Origin: Candidatus Eisenbergiella merdavium
Lineage (GTDB): Bacteria; Bacillota; Clostridia; Lachnospirales; Lachnospiraceae
Direction of reading: 5' to 3'
Length of the DNA stretch: 64,000 nucleotides
Assembly: GCA_019119595.1 (NCBI GenBank)
Contig: DWWS01000066.1
Span: 1 to 64,000 of the forward strand
Part shown: piece after piece, positions 8,450 through 16,656 of the stretch
Numbering within the stretch: position 1 is the stretch's first letter
Layout of the letters: each line of letters opens with the position of its first letter
Made by a program: the position numbers and the translations under genes
Notes under the pieces: generated by a model
Database searches by the model: none
Seen by the model: the letters and a program-made list of their open reading frames with translations, nothing else
Told to the model about the DNA's origin: nothing

Positions 8450-9235
8450 TTGGAGAGCAGAGAAACGATACGGCTTCTGCAGAGCAGAAAATCCATGCGT
8501 GTTTTTGAGAACAGGGCGGTGCCGGAGACGGTGAAGCAGGAAATCCTTTCCGCTTCGGTCCGCGCGGCGAGCGCGGGGAACATGGCGCTTTATACGATCA
8601 TCGATGTGACGGATGAGGAGCTGAAAAGGAAGCTTTCCGTCACCTGTGATGATCAGCCCTTTATCGCAAAGGCGCCGCTCGTTCTCATTTACTGCGCGGA
8701 CTACAGAAGATGGTACAGGACGTTTGAAGAAGTGGTTGACGAGGTGCGTCATCCCTCCTGGGGCGATTTCATGCTCGCCGCTACGGACGCGGTCATCGCC
8801 GCACAGACCGCAGCGACCGCGGCGGACGCTCTTGGGCTTGGAACCTGTTATATCGGGGATATTCTGGAACGCTACGAGGAGCACAGGCGGCTTCTTTCCC
8901 TGCCCGATTATGTGGCGCCTGTGGCTATGCTGGTGGGAGGCTATCCCACAAAGCAGCAGATAGAGCGGGAACAGACGCCCCGTTTCTGCGTTGAGGATCT
9001 TGTGCATGAAAACGGCTACGATCTGGAGAAATCCGACCGTATGCCCGATATGCTGCGGGAGAGAGACGGGTGGGCGGAAAATTACGAACAGCATGTGCGC
9101 GCCTTCTGCGAGCGAAAATACAACAGTGCGTTCAGTGTTGAGATGTCCAGATCGGTGAAGGCCATGCTGGATGCCTGGATAAACGGGGAAACGGCAGAAA
9201 AAGCCTCCGGGGAAAAAGAGGGAAGCGGCAAATGA
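8450..9235 (+). CDS. Nitroreductase family protein
   Basis: 261 residues from TTG at 8450, which follows AAAGGGGAG by eight bases; earlier in-frame codons lie in the terminator region. ETIRLLQSRKSMRVFENRAVP opens the fold with the FMN-phosphate-binding R-S-x-R pattern. AASAGNMALYTIIDVTD and GDFMLAATDAVIAAQTAATAADALGLGTCYIGD are the conserved core of PF00881 flavin reductases. It is likely a cytoplasmic FMN- and NAD(P)H-dependent reductase. The stop overlaps the start of the next exporter gene by four bases, so the two are translationally coupled. The physiological substrate is unknown. Confidence 0.85.
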   Translation: MESRETIRLLQSRKSMRVFENRAVPETVKQEILSASVRAASAGNMALYTIIDVTDEELKRKLSVTCDDQPFIAKAPLVLIYCADYRRWYRTFEEVVDEVRHPSWGDFMLAATDAVIAAQTAATAADALGLGTCYIGDILERYEEHRRLLSLPDYVAPVAMLVGGYPTKQQIEREQTPRFCVEDLVHENGYDLEKSDRMPDMLRERDGWAENYEQHVRAFCERKYNSAFSVEMSRSVKAMLDAWINGETAEKASGEKEGSGK

Positions 9236-10086
9236 ACGGGCTTGGGAACGGGCTGCGAGAAGTGGAGCGGGAGACGCAGAGGAACGGACAAAGTGAAACG
9301 CATGGGGAAGCGCAGGAGAGAAGGCTTGTGCTGGACTGTGCCATGCAGGCGGGGAGTATTCTTTTAAAAAACGGAGCGGAGATTTTCCGGGTGGAGGAGA
9401 CGGTCGCAAGGATGTGCAGCCACTACGGGGTGGAATCGGAAAAGGCCTTCGTGCTCAGCAACGGTATATTTCTGACAGCCGGGAACGGAAATGAGCCCTT
9501 TTACGCCAAGGTGCAGCATATCCCTGTCAGCGGCGCAAGGCTGGACCGGGTAGCGGCGGTCAATCAGCTTTCCAGGGAAATTGAGGAGGGGCGTTATACG
9601 CCGCAGGAGGTAAAGGAACGGCTTGATACGATCGAACGGATGCCGGAAAAGCCTGCCGCGGTCAAGCTCCTTGCGTCGGGGGTGGGAAGCGGCTGTTTCT
9701 GCTGTATGTTCGGAGGCGGTCCCCTGGACTGTCTAGGAGCCTTTTTAACAGGGCTGATCCTGTACGCCTACGTGCTGAAGCTGTTTGCGCCGCACCTGTC
9801 GAAGATCATCGGTAATATCGGCGGAGGAGCGCTTGTTACCGTTCTGTGCATGCTTCTGTGCCGGATCGGACTGGGAGAAAGCATGAACTGCATGATCATC
9901 GGCTCCATCATGCCTCTGGTTCCCGGAATCGCCTTTACCAACGGTGTGCGCGACATTGCAGACGGGGATTATATCGCAGGCTCGGTTCGGCTGCTGGACG
10001 CCATTCTTGTATTCGTATGCATCGCCGCGGGCGTGGGGCTTGTGATCACCACCTATCATGGACTGACGGGAGGAAGACTGCTATGA
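9232..10086 (+). CDS. ThrE/YjjP-type threonine/serine exporter subunit (cytoplasmic plus membrane part)
   Basis: 284 residues starting in the ATGA overlap with the nitroreductase. The core begins at LDCAMQAGSILLKNGAEIFRVEETVARM, the start of the ThrE N-terminal family (PF06738), followed by about five membrane segments with GGGALVTVLCMLLC and SIMPLVPGIAFTNGVRDI. The first ~25 residues (NGLGNGLREVERETQRNGQ) are low-complexity and encoded by repeat-like DNA. In many bacteria ThrE is one protein; here, as in E. coli YjjP/YjjB, it is split with the next gene. Predicted membrane exporter of small amino acids or dicarboxylates. Confidence 0.85.
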   Translation: MNGLGNGLREVERETQRNGQSETHGEAQERRLVLDCAMQAGSILLKNGAEIFRVEETVARMCSHYGVESEKAFVLSNGIFLTAGNGNEPFYAKVQHIPVSGARLDRVAAVNQLSREIEEGRYTPQEVKERLDTIERMPEKPAAVKLLASGVGSGCFCCMFGGGPLDCLGAFLTGLILYAYVLKLFAPHLSKIIGNIGGGALVTVLCMLLCRIGLGESMNCMIIGSIMPLVPGIAFTNGVRDIADGDYIAGSVRLLDAILVFVCIAAGVGLVITTYHGLTGGRLL

Positions 10087-10544
10087 TTTCCGGACTGCTG
10101 CTACCGATCCTGGTTTCCACTGCGGCCGCCGCTGCAGGCACTGTGGCGTTCGCCCTGCTGTTCGGTGTCCCGGGCCGCTTCTTTCCCTACTGCGGCTTCA
10201 TCGGCGGGGCGGGCTGGTTCCTTTACAGCCTGCTGGAGGGCAGGCTGTCCGCGGCGGCCGCGACCTTTTTTGCGGCCGTGCTGGTGATGCTCCTTTCCCG
10301 CTTCTTTGCGGTACGCGAAAAATGCCCGGTCACGGTCTTTCTGATTTCAGGGATCATTCCCCTGGTACCGGGAGCGGGCATCTACTGGGCCGCCTACTAC
10401 ATGGTGACGGACCAGCTTGCCGAAGCGGCGGATGCGGGCTTTGCCGCCGTGAAGGCGGTCGCCGCGATCGTGCTCGGCATCGTATGCATTTTTGAACTGC
10501 CGCAGGGACTGTTTGCCATCGGCAGAGGAAAAAAGAAAAAGTAG
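10083..10544 (+). CDS. ThrE/YjjB-type exporter subunit (small membrane half)
   Basis: 153 residues beginning in another four-base ATGA overlap, so it is coupled to the larger half. Four hydrophobic segments and the motif SGIIPLVPGAGIYWAAYYM identify the ThrE_2 family (PF12821). Both halves carry the same I-x-PLVPG motif, as expected for the two repeats of a full transporter. It probably acts only as a complex with the preceding protein. The short basic tail (RGKKKK) follows the positive-inside rule. Confidence 0.85.
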   Translation: MISGLLLPILVSTAAAAAGTVAFALLFGVPGRFFPYCGFIGGAGWFLYSLLEGRLSAAAATFFAAVLVMLLSRFFAVREKCPVTVFLISGIIPLVPGAGIYWAAYYMVTDQLAEAADAGFAAVKAVAAIVLGIVCIFELPQGLFAIGRGKKKK

Positions 10545-10550
10545 GCGGCT

Positions 10551-10612
10551 TTTACAGATCAGGCTGAACCGTCACAGATCAGTCCGAGCCCTTCAGAAAT
10601 CAGCCGGGACCT
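10551..10612 (+). repeat. Degenerate 20-nt tandem repeat in spacer
   Basis: Three units: TTTACAGATCAGGCTGAACC, GTCACAGATCAGTCCGAGCC, CTTCAGAAATCAGCCGGGAC, then a partial CTTCAGCTGA. It lies between convergent genes. Confidence 0.65.
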
Positions 10613-10628
10613 TCAGCTGAATAAATAT

Positions 10629-11423
10629 TCAGATCTGGGATTCCCGCTCTGAATATTCGGAGCGCAGCTTTTTGTTCCTTTTATTCGTCCGGATGAGGTT
10701 GGAAAATTTGTTGTAGAACCAGAAGGAATAAACGAGAACGGTGCTGATCTTTCCCATTTTTTCCTTCGCGGTGCGGTGGTAGAGCGTACCGCCGCAGCCG
10801 ATCACCTCTCCGGCGCGGATGCAGTTGATGAGATCCGTTTCCGTCTCCACCGTATCCGGGACCTCCGTATAGGCAAGCCCCACGCAGTCCGTCTTGTGGG
10901 AATCGCTGCCTCCCACGCCCGGTTTGTGATATTTGGCAGCAAGCCTGCAGGCGGTTTCGTTCGATTCCTCAGCCTCGCAGGCGTTGAAGATCTCGACAAA
11001 ATCAAACTGCTCCACGATCTTGGGATCCCTCCGGTAAGCGCGCGTGTTGCGGAAGCTCATGTATTTTTCCCCGCAGGGATGGGCGGGACCCAGAACGCCG
11101 CCGTAGGAATGGACGATGGAGATCAGGATGTTGAGCGGCAGTCCGCGCAGCTCCAGGATGCGCAGCTTGATGGTTTCCGGGACGATGACCAGGATATGGC
11201 CGCCGCCGCTGGTGTCGTATTCGATGCCCTTGAACACCTTGAAATCCGTATATTTTTTATCCTTCAGATGCTTTTTCCAATAACGGTAGCCATTGTAGGT
11301 GTCATGATCCGTGATGACCATTCCGCCGAAGCCCTTTTCCTGCAGCAGTCTGATATATTCCTCCACAGGCACTCTGCTGTCTATGGAGCCCTCCTTTACA
11401 TGGCAGTGCATGTCGATTTTCAT
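10629..11423 (-). CDS. PHP-domain metal-dependent phosphoesterase
   Basis: 264 residues from MKIDMHCHVKEGS; AGGAGG lies ten bases upstream, whereas the ATG at 11432 is too close to it. DMHCH, VITDHDTYNG, PAHPCGEK and GSDSHKTDCVG are the four PHP metal-binding motifs. PHP proteins of this size hydrolyse phosphoesters, including nucleoside or oligonucleotide phosphates and histidinol phosphate. The C-terminus (AKEKMGKISTVLVYSFWFYNKF) is unusual, hydrophobic then basic. Histidinol phosphatase cannot be excluded, but no his genes are nearby. Confidence 0.82.
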   Translation of the reverse strand: MKIDMHCHVKEGSIDSRVPVEEYIRLLQEKGFGGMVITDHDTYNGYRYWKKHLKDKKYTDFKVFKGIEYDTSGGGHILVIVPETIKLRILELRGLPLNILISIVHSYGGVLGPAHPCGEKYMSFRNTRAYRRDPKIVEQFDFVEIFNACEAEESNETACRLAAKYHKPGVGGSDSHKTDCVGLAYTEVPDTVETETDLINCIRAGEVIGCGGTLYHRTAKEKMGKISTVLVYSFWFYNKFSNLIRTNKRNKKLRSEYSERESQI

Positions 11424-11651
11424 ATCGCGCATACCTCCTGATCGTTTGTCCTTATTGTAGCCTTTTTTGTCAAATTTGAAAAGGGGGAATTAAATGGATG
11501 AAAAAAAAGATCATGATCTGCCGCATTCCATGAAGATATTTTTATTAGGTCATTTCCTTTTGGGAATGTTAATGATAGAATAGATAAGGCTGAAGTGCCC
11601 TCGCAGAAAGAATAACCGGAGCGCTAAAGCGCTTCGGAATGGAGGAAAAAT
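11424..11651. promoter_or_regulatory. Divergent intergenic region with a short hairpin before a ribosome binding site
   Basis: AGCGC-TAAA-GCGCT (11620-11633) is followed by TCGGAATGGAGG and the start of the MraY-like gene. This is one of several copies of a hairpin-plus-CGGNATGGAGG element in the window. No clear -35/-10 pair was identified. Confidence 0.55.
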
Positions 11652-12623
11652 ATGATCTACTATATCACCGGGGAAGCCGGCAGCAGAACTGTAGCGTTTA
11701 TCGGAATCTTACTGGCGTTTGCCGCCACCTGCCTGACCATGTATAAGGGAATGGATTTTCTCCCGAAGGACCATGGAAGGGATTTTGCTGTGGATGGGAA
11801 GAAATCGGCGGGAAAGCCGAGAGGAGCGGGCTTCCTTTTTGTCCTTGTATTCATCGCTGCGGCGCTTTTGTTTGCAAGGCCGGGCCGGGAAACGGTCATT
11901 TATCTGATCCTTGTGGGAGCCGCCATGCTGACGGGCTTTCTGGACGACTGCGCGAAGACCCCGTGGGGAGAATATAAAAAAGGAATCCTGGATCTTCTGA
12001 TCGCCGTGATGACGGCGGTGACCTTCCTGAATTTCAATTCCAGCGAGGTTACCTTCCTTCTGACAGGAAAAACGATGACGCTGCATCCCGTTCTTTTCGG
12101 TGTGCTCGCGGTGATCCTTGTATGGGTATCCATCAATGTGACCAACTGCTCCGACGGCGTGGACGGGCTTTCCGGAACGCTTACGATCATCACGCTGATG
12201 ACGGTTTTTCTGGTGGACACGCTTTCGGCAGGAGGACAGGCGGACGGATTTCCCTATCTGATCCTGCTGTTCTGCGTCTGTATTCTCGGATATCTGTGGT
12301 ATAACGCCACCCCAAGCCGCCTTATGATGGGGGATGCCGGCTCCCGGGCCATGGGCCTGTTCATCAGCATCGCCGTTCTGAAAACGGGAAGCCCCTTCCT
12401 TTATATTCCGGTGGCGCTGGTTCTGATCCTGGACGGCGGGCTTGGACTGGTTAAGGTATCTTTGCTCCGCTTCCTGAAGATCCGGATCCTGACGAAGGTG
12501 CGCACGCCTCTGCACGACCAGGCGAGGAAGGTATGGGAATGGTCCAACACACAGACCGTTTTCCGCTTCGCCATCATCCAGATCATGCTCTGCGCAGCGG
12601 TAATTTATATTGCAATGCCGTGA
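11652..12623 (+). CDS. mraY: MraY-like phospho-N-acetylmuramoyl-pentapeptide transferase
   Basis: 323 residues, about ten membrane helices. GFLDDCAKTPWGEYKKG holds the Asp pair of the active site, NVTNCSDGVDGLSG the third conserved region, and NATPSRLMMGDAGSRAMG the metal-binding MGDxGS motif. The enzyme family transfers a phospho-sugar from UDP-MurNAc-pentapeptide to undecaprenyl phosphate at the inner face of the membrane. The usual PLHHHFE motif is replaced by PLHDQARK, followed by the expected W-x-x-x-Q-x-V-F-R-F. It is also outside a dcw cluster. It may therefore be the lone MraY of the genome or a paralogue using another UDP-sugar. Confidence 0.78.
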   Translation: MIYYITGEAGSRTVAFIGILLAFAATCLTMYKGMDFLPKDHGRDFAVDGKKSAGKPRGAGFLFVLVFIAAALLFARPGRETVIYLILVGAAMLTGFLDDCAKTPWGEYKKGILDLLIAVMTAVTFLNFNSSEVTFLLTGKTMTLHPVLFGVLAVILVWVSINVTNCSDGVDGLSGTLTIITLMTVFLVDTLSAGGQADGFPYLILLFCVCILGYLWYNATPSRLMMGDAGSRAMGLFISIAVLKTGSPFLYIPVALVLILDGGLGLVKVSLLRFLKIRILTKVRTPLHDQARKVWEWSNTQTVFRFAIIQIMLCAAVIYIAMP

Positions 12624-12639
12624 GGCGGCGTGTTATAAT
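12610..12639 (+). promoter_or_regulatory. Promoter of the lgt operon
   Basis: TTGCAA (12610-12615), 18-base spacer, and an extended -10 TGTTATAAT (12631-12639), overlapping the end of the MraY-like gene. A CCGCC-TGC-GGCGG hairpin (12655-12667) follows just before the ribosome binding site. Confidence 0.75.
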
Positions 12640-12685
12640 GACCAGAACATTAAGCCGCCTGCGGCGGTGAAGTCAGGAGAAATAT

Positions 12686-13519
12686 ATGAAAAATGAACTG
12701 CTTACCATAGGCCCGTTCACCATCCATGGCTACGGGCTGATGATCGGAATCGGCGTGATCGCCGCTTATATGACCGCTGAATACCGGGCCAGGAAGCTGA
12801 AGCTGGATGCGGAACAGATTTTTTCTCTGGTGATCTGGTGTCTGATCTTTGGAGGGCTTGGCTCCAAGCTTCTGTTTAGCCTGACCGTCCTGGACAGGAT
12901 CCTGGCGGATCCTTCCTATCTGCTGCGTTCTTTCGCGAACGGCTGGGTGGTGTACGGCGGATTGATCGGCGGCGTGCTGGGAGGCTTTCTGTTCTGCCGG
13001 TATAAAAAGATCAATTTTCTTTCCTATTTTGATCTCGCCCTTCCCTCGGTGGCGCTGGCCCAGGGCTTCGGGCGCATCGGCTGCTTCCTTGCCGGCTGCT
13101 GCTACGGACGGCCCACAGACAGCCCCATCGGGATCACCTTCACCAGCTCGGCCTACGCCCCGAACGGCATTTCCCTGATCCCGACCCAGTTGATCTCAAG
13201 CGGACTGGATTTCCTTCATTTCTTTGTGCTGCTCTGCATCGCCAGGCACAAGAAGGCGGAAGGACAGGTGGGCGGCTTTTATCTGATCTTTTACAGCATC
13301 GGAAGGTTTATTCTGGAATACTTCCGCGGCGATATGGAGCGCGGGAGCGTGGGAGAGCTGTCAACCTCTCAGTTTATCGCGATCTTCACCCTGCTTGCGG
13401 GAATTGTTATCGTTGTCGGCTCTCAGATCATGGCGTCCCGAAACGTGCGCGCTTTTCTGGTCGGCCCCAATGGAACGGCCCTTGTCCCGGAAGAAAATAA
13501 GGAGGAGGAAGCTCTATGA
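12686..13519 (+). CDS. lgt: Prolipoprotein diacylglyceryl transferase
   Basis: 277 residues with seven predicted membrane segments. The Lgt pattern is clear: GPFTIHGYGLMIGIG at the N-terminus, FANGWVVYGGLIGGVLGGF, the signature GRIGCFLAGCCYGRPTD, and YSIGRFILEYFRGD near the end. Lgt moves diacylglycerol from phosphatidylglycerol to the lipobox cysteine of prolipoproteins, the first step in lipoprotein maturation; the sortase-fold lipoprotein in this window would be a client. The start follows TCAGGAGAAATAT. The gene overlaps the next by four bases. Confidence 0.95.
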   Translation: MKNELLTIGPFTIHGYGLMIGIGVIAAYMTAEYRARKLKLDAEQIFSLVIWCLIFGGLGSKLLFSLTVLDRILADPSYLLRSFANGWVVYGGLIGGVLGGFLFCRYKKINFLSYFDLALPSVALAQGFGRIGCFLAGCCYGRPTDSPIGITFTSSAYAPNGISLIPTQLISSGLDFLHFFVLLCIARHKKAEGQVGGFYLIFYSIGRFILEYFRGDMERGSVGELSTSQFIAIFTLLAGIVIVVGSQIMASRNVRAFLVGPNGTALVPEENKEEEAL

Positions 13520-14526
13520 AAACAGCGGCGGCGGATATGCACTGCGATACGATTTCCGCTCTGTTTCAGATGCGGAGCCGGGAAGGTGCTCCAGCGAACG
13601 GCGGCCTTTTAAAAAACGGGCTTCATATCGATCTGGAAAAAATGGAGAAGGGCGGCTGCTTCCTTCAGAATTTTGCTCTGTTCGTTGCGTTGTCCGAGCA
13701 CAGCGATCCGCTTCAGGCCTGCATTGCCCTGGCGGATCTGTATTATGAGGAATTGGAAAAAAACAGCGGACGCATCCGGCCTGTATACTGCTATGAGGAT
13801 ATCGTAAGAAACCGCAGGGAGGGAAAGCTTTCCGCATTGCTGACGGTGGAGGAGGGCGCGGTCTGCAAGGGCCGTCTGGATCATCTCAGGCTCCTGTACC
13901 GCCTGGGCGTCCGGATGCTGACGCTTACCTGGAATTTTCCCAATGAGCTTGGCTGGCCTAATGTGAGAATGCCGGAAAAGGATTCCGGAGCCGCTCCGGA
14001 TTTTTCCACGCCCGACAGGGAGCACGGCCTGACGGAAACGGGCTTTGCGTTCCTCGCGGAGATGGAACGGCTTGGCATGATCGTGGACGTTTCCCACCTT
14101 TCCGATGCAGGCTTTTGGGATGTGGTCCGCGCGGCAAAGAAGCCCTTCGTGGCAAGCCATTCCAACGCCAGGGCCGTATGCGCCCATGTGCGGAATCTGG
14201 ACGATGATATGATAAGAGCTCTGGCCGAAAAGGGCGGCGTCACCGGCCTGAATTTCTGCCCTTCCTTTTTAAAAAAGGAAGAGGGAGGCGGCGTGAGCCT
14301 TGACGACATTGCGGCTCATGCCAGACATATCGTGAATGTGGGCGGCGAGGGCTGCCTGGGGCTTGGAAGCGATTTCGACGGGATCCCGACAAATGAAGCG
14401 ATACCGGACGCTTCCTGCCTGCCGCTTCTTGCGGACGCTCTGGAAAAAGCGGGTTTTTCCCAGCGTCAGATCGACGGGATATTCTGTGAAAATGTGCTGC
14501 GTGTATACCGCGAGGTTCTGAAATAA
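13516..14526 (+). CDS. Membrane-dipeptidase family peptidase (M19)
   Basis: 336 residues. Zinc ligands of renal-dipeptidase-type enzymes are visible: DMHCDT (HxD) near residue 7, TVEEGA (bridging Glu), VSHLSD and ASHSNAR (His pair), and GLGSDFDG near the C-terminus. No signal peptide, so it acts in the cytoplasm on dipeptides, probably including D-amino-acid-containing ones from wall turnover. Start in an ATGA overlap with lgt after AAGGAGGAAG, hence co-translated. Confidence 0.92.
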   Translation: MKTAAADMHCDTISALFQMRSREGAPANGGLLKNGLHIDLEKMEKGGCFLQNFALFVALSEHSDPLQACIALADLYYEELEKNSGRIRPVYCYEDIVRNRREGKLSALLTVEEGAVCKGRLDHLRLLYRLGVRMLTLTWNFPNELGWPNVRMPEKDSGAAPDFSTPDREHGLTETGFAFLAEMERLGMIVDVSHLSDAGFWDVVRAAKKPFVASHSNARAVCAHVRNLDDDMIRALAEKGGVTGLNFCPSFLKKEEGGGVSLDDIAAHARHIVNVGGEGCLGLGSDFDGIPTNEAIPDASCLPLLADALEKAGFSQRQIDGIFCENVLRVYREVLK

Positions 14527-14595
14527 CCGATTTTATTTTGAAGGAGACGCGTTTTCTGCGCCTGATGGGTGGAGATAGGAAGATCAGGAGGACAG

Positions 14596-15705
14596 ATGGA
14601 GAAAGAAAGAAAAAACGGATCATCCGGTCGTAGAAGAAAAGGAAAAAGGAACAAAACTCCTTCCTATTATTACAGACGTGCGCTCCGTGTGCTGAAAAAA
14701 CGGAAGAGGACAGTGCTTGCCGCCGGGATATGCGCGCTTGCCGCCTGCTGTATGATACTGGTAATCTGGGCGCTGGTGCAGGCGCTTTCCGGAAAAGGCG
14801 CTGAAGCGGAAATGGAAGCTGTGGAGAACGTGGCAGGGGAGCCCATTGATGTTATGGAACCGCTTTTGGAAAACGCTTATCCGGAGGTGAACGATCTGAT
14901 CAACAGATATTTTGCCGCGCTGCAGGAGGGAGACGAAGAAACGCTTACAGCCCTGCGCGACAATACCGGAACTGCGGAGCTTCTTCGGATGCAGGAGAAC
15001 AGCTCGCATATTGAGGCATATACAGATATTTCCTGTTATACCAAGTCCGGGCTTGAAGCGGATTCCTATGTGGTGTTTGCCTGTTATGAGCTGAAATTTC
15101 AGGGAATCGACACGATGCTTCCCGGCATTGCTCCGCTCTATGTGTGCAGGAATGAACAGGGAGACTATTATCTGCATGATCTGACGCAGGATGAAGCGGC
15201 CTCCTCCTATGCAAACGAGGTGGCGGCCCAGGAGGATGTGGCGGCGCTGTATGCCCGGGTAAACGAGACATATGCCGCCCGGCTTGCAGAGGATGAAACG
15301 CTCGCCGCTTACATGGAAAGTTACCAGAACGATATGATGGTTGCGGTGGGAGAGGCTTTGGAGGAGCAGACAGCCGAGGCGGAAAACACGCAGGAAGCGG
15401 AGGGGAACGGCGATTCCGGTGAGGCTTCCGGAGAAAGCGAAGCTTCTTCCGGCGGACAGAGTACCTCTGCGCCGCAGGGCGGGACGTCCGGTTCCGGCAG
15501 CTCTTCCTCATCCGTTCCGGACAGCGGGGAATTCACCGTAAGCGAAACGGTGAATATCCGCAAAGGGGTCAGCGAAACCTCCGAAAAGATCGCGGTATGC
15601 TATCCCGGAGAAACCCTTGAAATTCTCATGAAGCAGGCGGACGGCTGGACCAGAGTTCGTTATCAGGGACAGACCGGGTATGTGAGATCCGATGTTTTGA
15701 AATGA
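14596..15705 (+). CDS. Membrane-anchored protein with C-terminal SH3 domain
   Basis: 369 residues from MEKERKNGSSG (CAGGAGG upstream); an in-frame GTG at 14569 has no site. A basic N-terminus is followed by one membrane helix (AAGICALAACCMILVIWALVQAL), an alpha-helical extracellular region (~70-250), a Glu/Gly/Ser-rich linker of about 50 residues, and a bacterial SH3 domain (SETVNIRKGVSETSEKIAVCYPGETLEIL...GYVRSDVLK). SH3b domains bind peptidoglycan peptides, so the protein probably bridges membrane and wall. The middle domain is not recognised. Confidence 0.8.
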   Translation: MEKERKNGSSGRRRKGKRNKTPSYYYRRALRVLKKRKRTVLAAGICALAACCMILVIWALVQALSGKGAEAEMEAVENVAGEPIDVMEPLLENAYPEVNDLINRYFAALQEGDEETLTALRDNTGTAELLRMQENSSHIEAYTDISCYTKSGLEADSYVVFACYELKFQGIDTMLPGIAPLYVCRNEQGDYYLHDLTQDEAASSYANEVAAQEDVAALYARVNETYAARLAEDETLAAYMESYQNDMMVAVGEALEEQTAEAENTQEAEGNGDSGEASGESEASSGGQSTSAPQGGTSGSGSSSSSVPDSGEFTVSETVNIRKGVSETSEKIAVCYPGETLEILMKQADGWTRVRYQGQTGYVRSDVLK

Positions 15706-15738
15706 TTAATAATATTAATAATAAGGAAACAGACGCAG

Positions 15739-15780
15739 AGAAACGGCTGGCGCGCTTATGACGGTGTGCCAGCCGTTTCT
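15739..15780. terminator. Strong hairpin, probable bidirectional terminator
   Basis: AGAAACGGCTGGC and GCCAGCCGTTTCT pair perfectly (13 bp, 16-base loop) between the SH3 gene and the convergent regulator gene. Confidence 0.7.
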
Positions 15781-15842
15781 ATATGTGCCTGTATGTATAT
15801 TCCACAGGATCAAAGCCTGTTCCGCGCTGCTTATGAGACAGG

Positions 15843-16181
15843 TCAGCAGGTTTTATCCGGAGGGCAGGTTCTCAGAAAACGCAGATAATCAATGTAATGT
15901 TTCAGCTGCTGCATTTCTTCTTCAGAAAAATCCTGGATCTTCAACGTATCGTAACGCGTTTCCTCTTCCGCGGTCGTCTGCCGTGCAAGAAGCTCAAGCT
16001 GATCCGTCGTGATGCCGAGTGCCTCGCAGATCGCACAGACGGAGCTGTAGCTGGATTTTTCCACTCCCCTTTCAAAAATGGATTTCAGGGTTGTATACGG
16101 AATTCCGGTGAGTCTTGCAATGTCCGCGGTACAGAGATTCTTCTGAAGCATCAGTTTTTTTAATACTTCATTTCTTTTCAT
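15843..16181 (-). CDS. XRE-family (Cro/C1-type) transcriptional regulator
   Basis: 112 residues. Residues 5-65 form a Cro/C1 helix-turn-helix: MLQKNLCTADIARLTGIPYTTLKSIFERG...YSSVCAICEALGITTDQL. The C-terminal 45 residues are acidic then helical (FSEEEMQQLKHYIDYLRFL), probably for dimerisation. It reads away from the polysaccharide operon, and both promoters in the shared spacer contain an AAGTACG motif across the -35 region, so it is probably a repressor of itself and of the operon. Confidence 0.85.
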   Translation of the reverse strand: MKRNEVLKKLMLQKNLCTADIARLTGIPYTTLKSIFERGVEKSSYSSVCAICEALGITTDQLELLARQTTAEEETRYDTLKIQDFSEEEMQQLKHYIDYLRFLRTCPPDKTC

Positions 16182-16206
16182 TTTGTAAAAATCTCCTGTT
16201 CTTAAA

Positions 16207-16235
16207 AATATATCCTATTTTTGCGTACTTGTAAA
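16207..16235 (-). promoter_or_regulatory. Promoter of the XRE regulator with candidate operator
   Basis: Read on the minus strand: TTTACA (-35, 16230-16235), a 17-base spacer, TATATT (-10, 16207-16212). AAGTACG begins within the -35 box. Confidence 0.75.
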
Positions 16236-16300
16236 TGTTATTTCCTGGCAATCTTGGCAATAATAATCGCTGATGGAAAAAATACGCCGCGCAGAAGGGA

Positions 16301-16329
16301 TTGACAAGTACGATAAAATGCAATATTAT
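16301..16329 (+). promoter_or_regulatory. Promoter of the polysaccharide operon with candidate operator
   Basis: TTGACA (16301-16306), a 17-base spacer, TATTAT (16324-16329). AAGTACGAT (16306-16314) overlaps the -35, and the inverted copy ATCGTACTT lies at 16400-16408. The leader can also pair TACGATG (16340-16346) with CATCGTA (16399-16405) around a CCGCA/TGCGG hairpin (16383-16398). Confidence 0.78.
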
Positions 16330-16431
16330 ACTGGATAGTTACGATGTATCGCAATTAGCGAAACATGAAATAACCAAATTATCCGCACTGGTCTGCGGCA
16401 TCGTACTTTGAGTTATAAATACGAGGTCAAA

Positions 16432-16656
16432 ATGGTTAATATTGATTGCAGTAACTTGATCTGCGAAATGAAGAAGAAGGGAATTACCTGTCATGATCTT
16501 GCATTTCTGTTGGGTGAAGAAAATGAGGCAATCGTATCCAGGCTGCAGGGAACGTCAGAATGGATTTACGAAGAAGTGATTACCATCAGAGATACGCTGT
16601 TTCCCGAATATGAACTGGGCTATCTTTTTAAAGAAAAAAAGAGACAGGATGCGTGA
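16432..16656 (+). CDS. Small HTH-like protein at the head of the polysaccharide operon
   Basis: 74 residues from ATG at 16432 (GAGGTCAAA upstream); a TTG at 16408 is an alternative. The sequence NLICEMKKKGITCHDLAFLLGEENEAIVSRLQG resembles the first helices of a Cro-type fold (helix, turn, recognition helix), with a short C-terminal tail. It could be a co-regulator or antirepressor of the divergent XRE protein. Its stop overlaps the GTG start of the first glycosyltransferase, so the two are coupled. Confidence 0.6.
   Translation: MVNIDCSNLICEMKKKGITCHDLAFLLGEENEAIVSRLQGTSEWIYEEVITIRDTLFPEYELGYLFKEKKRQDA

Noticed and set aside
6941-9409. 822-codon minus-strand open frame
   Set aside because: Runs opposite to the aminotransferase, nitroreductase and ThrE genes; composition is typical of a shadow (His/Arg/Pro-rich).
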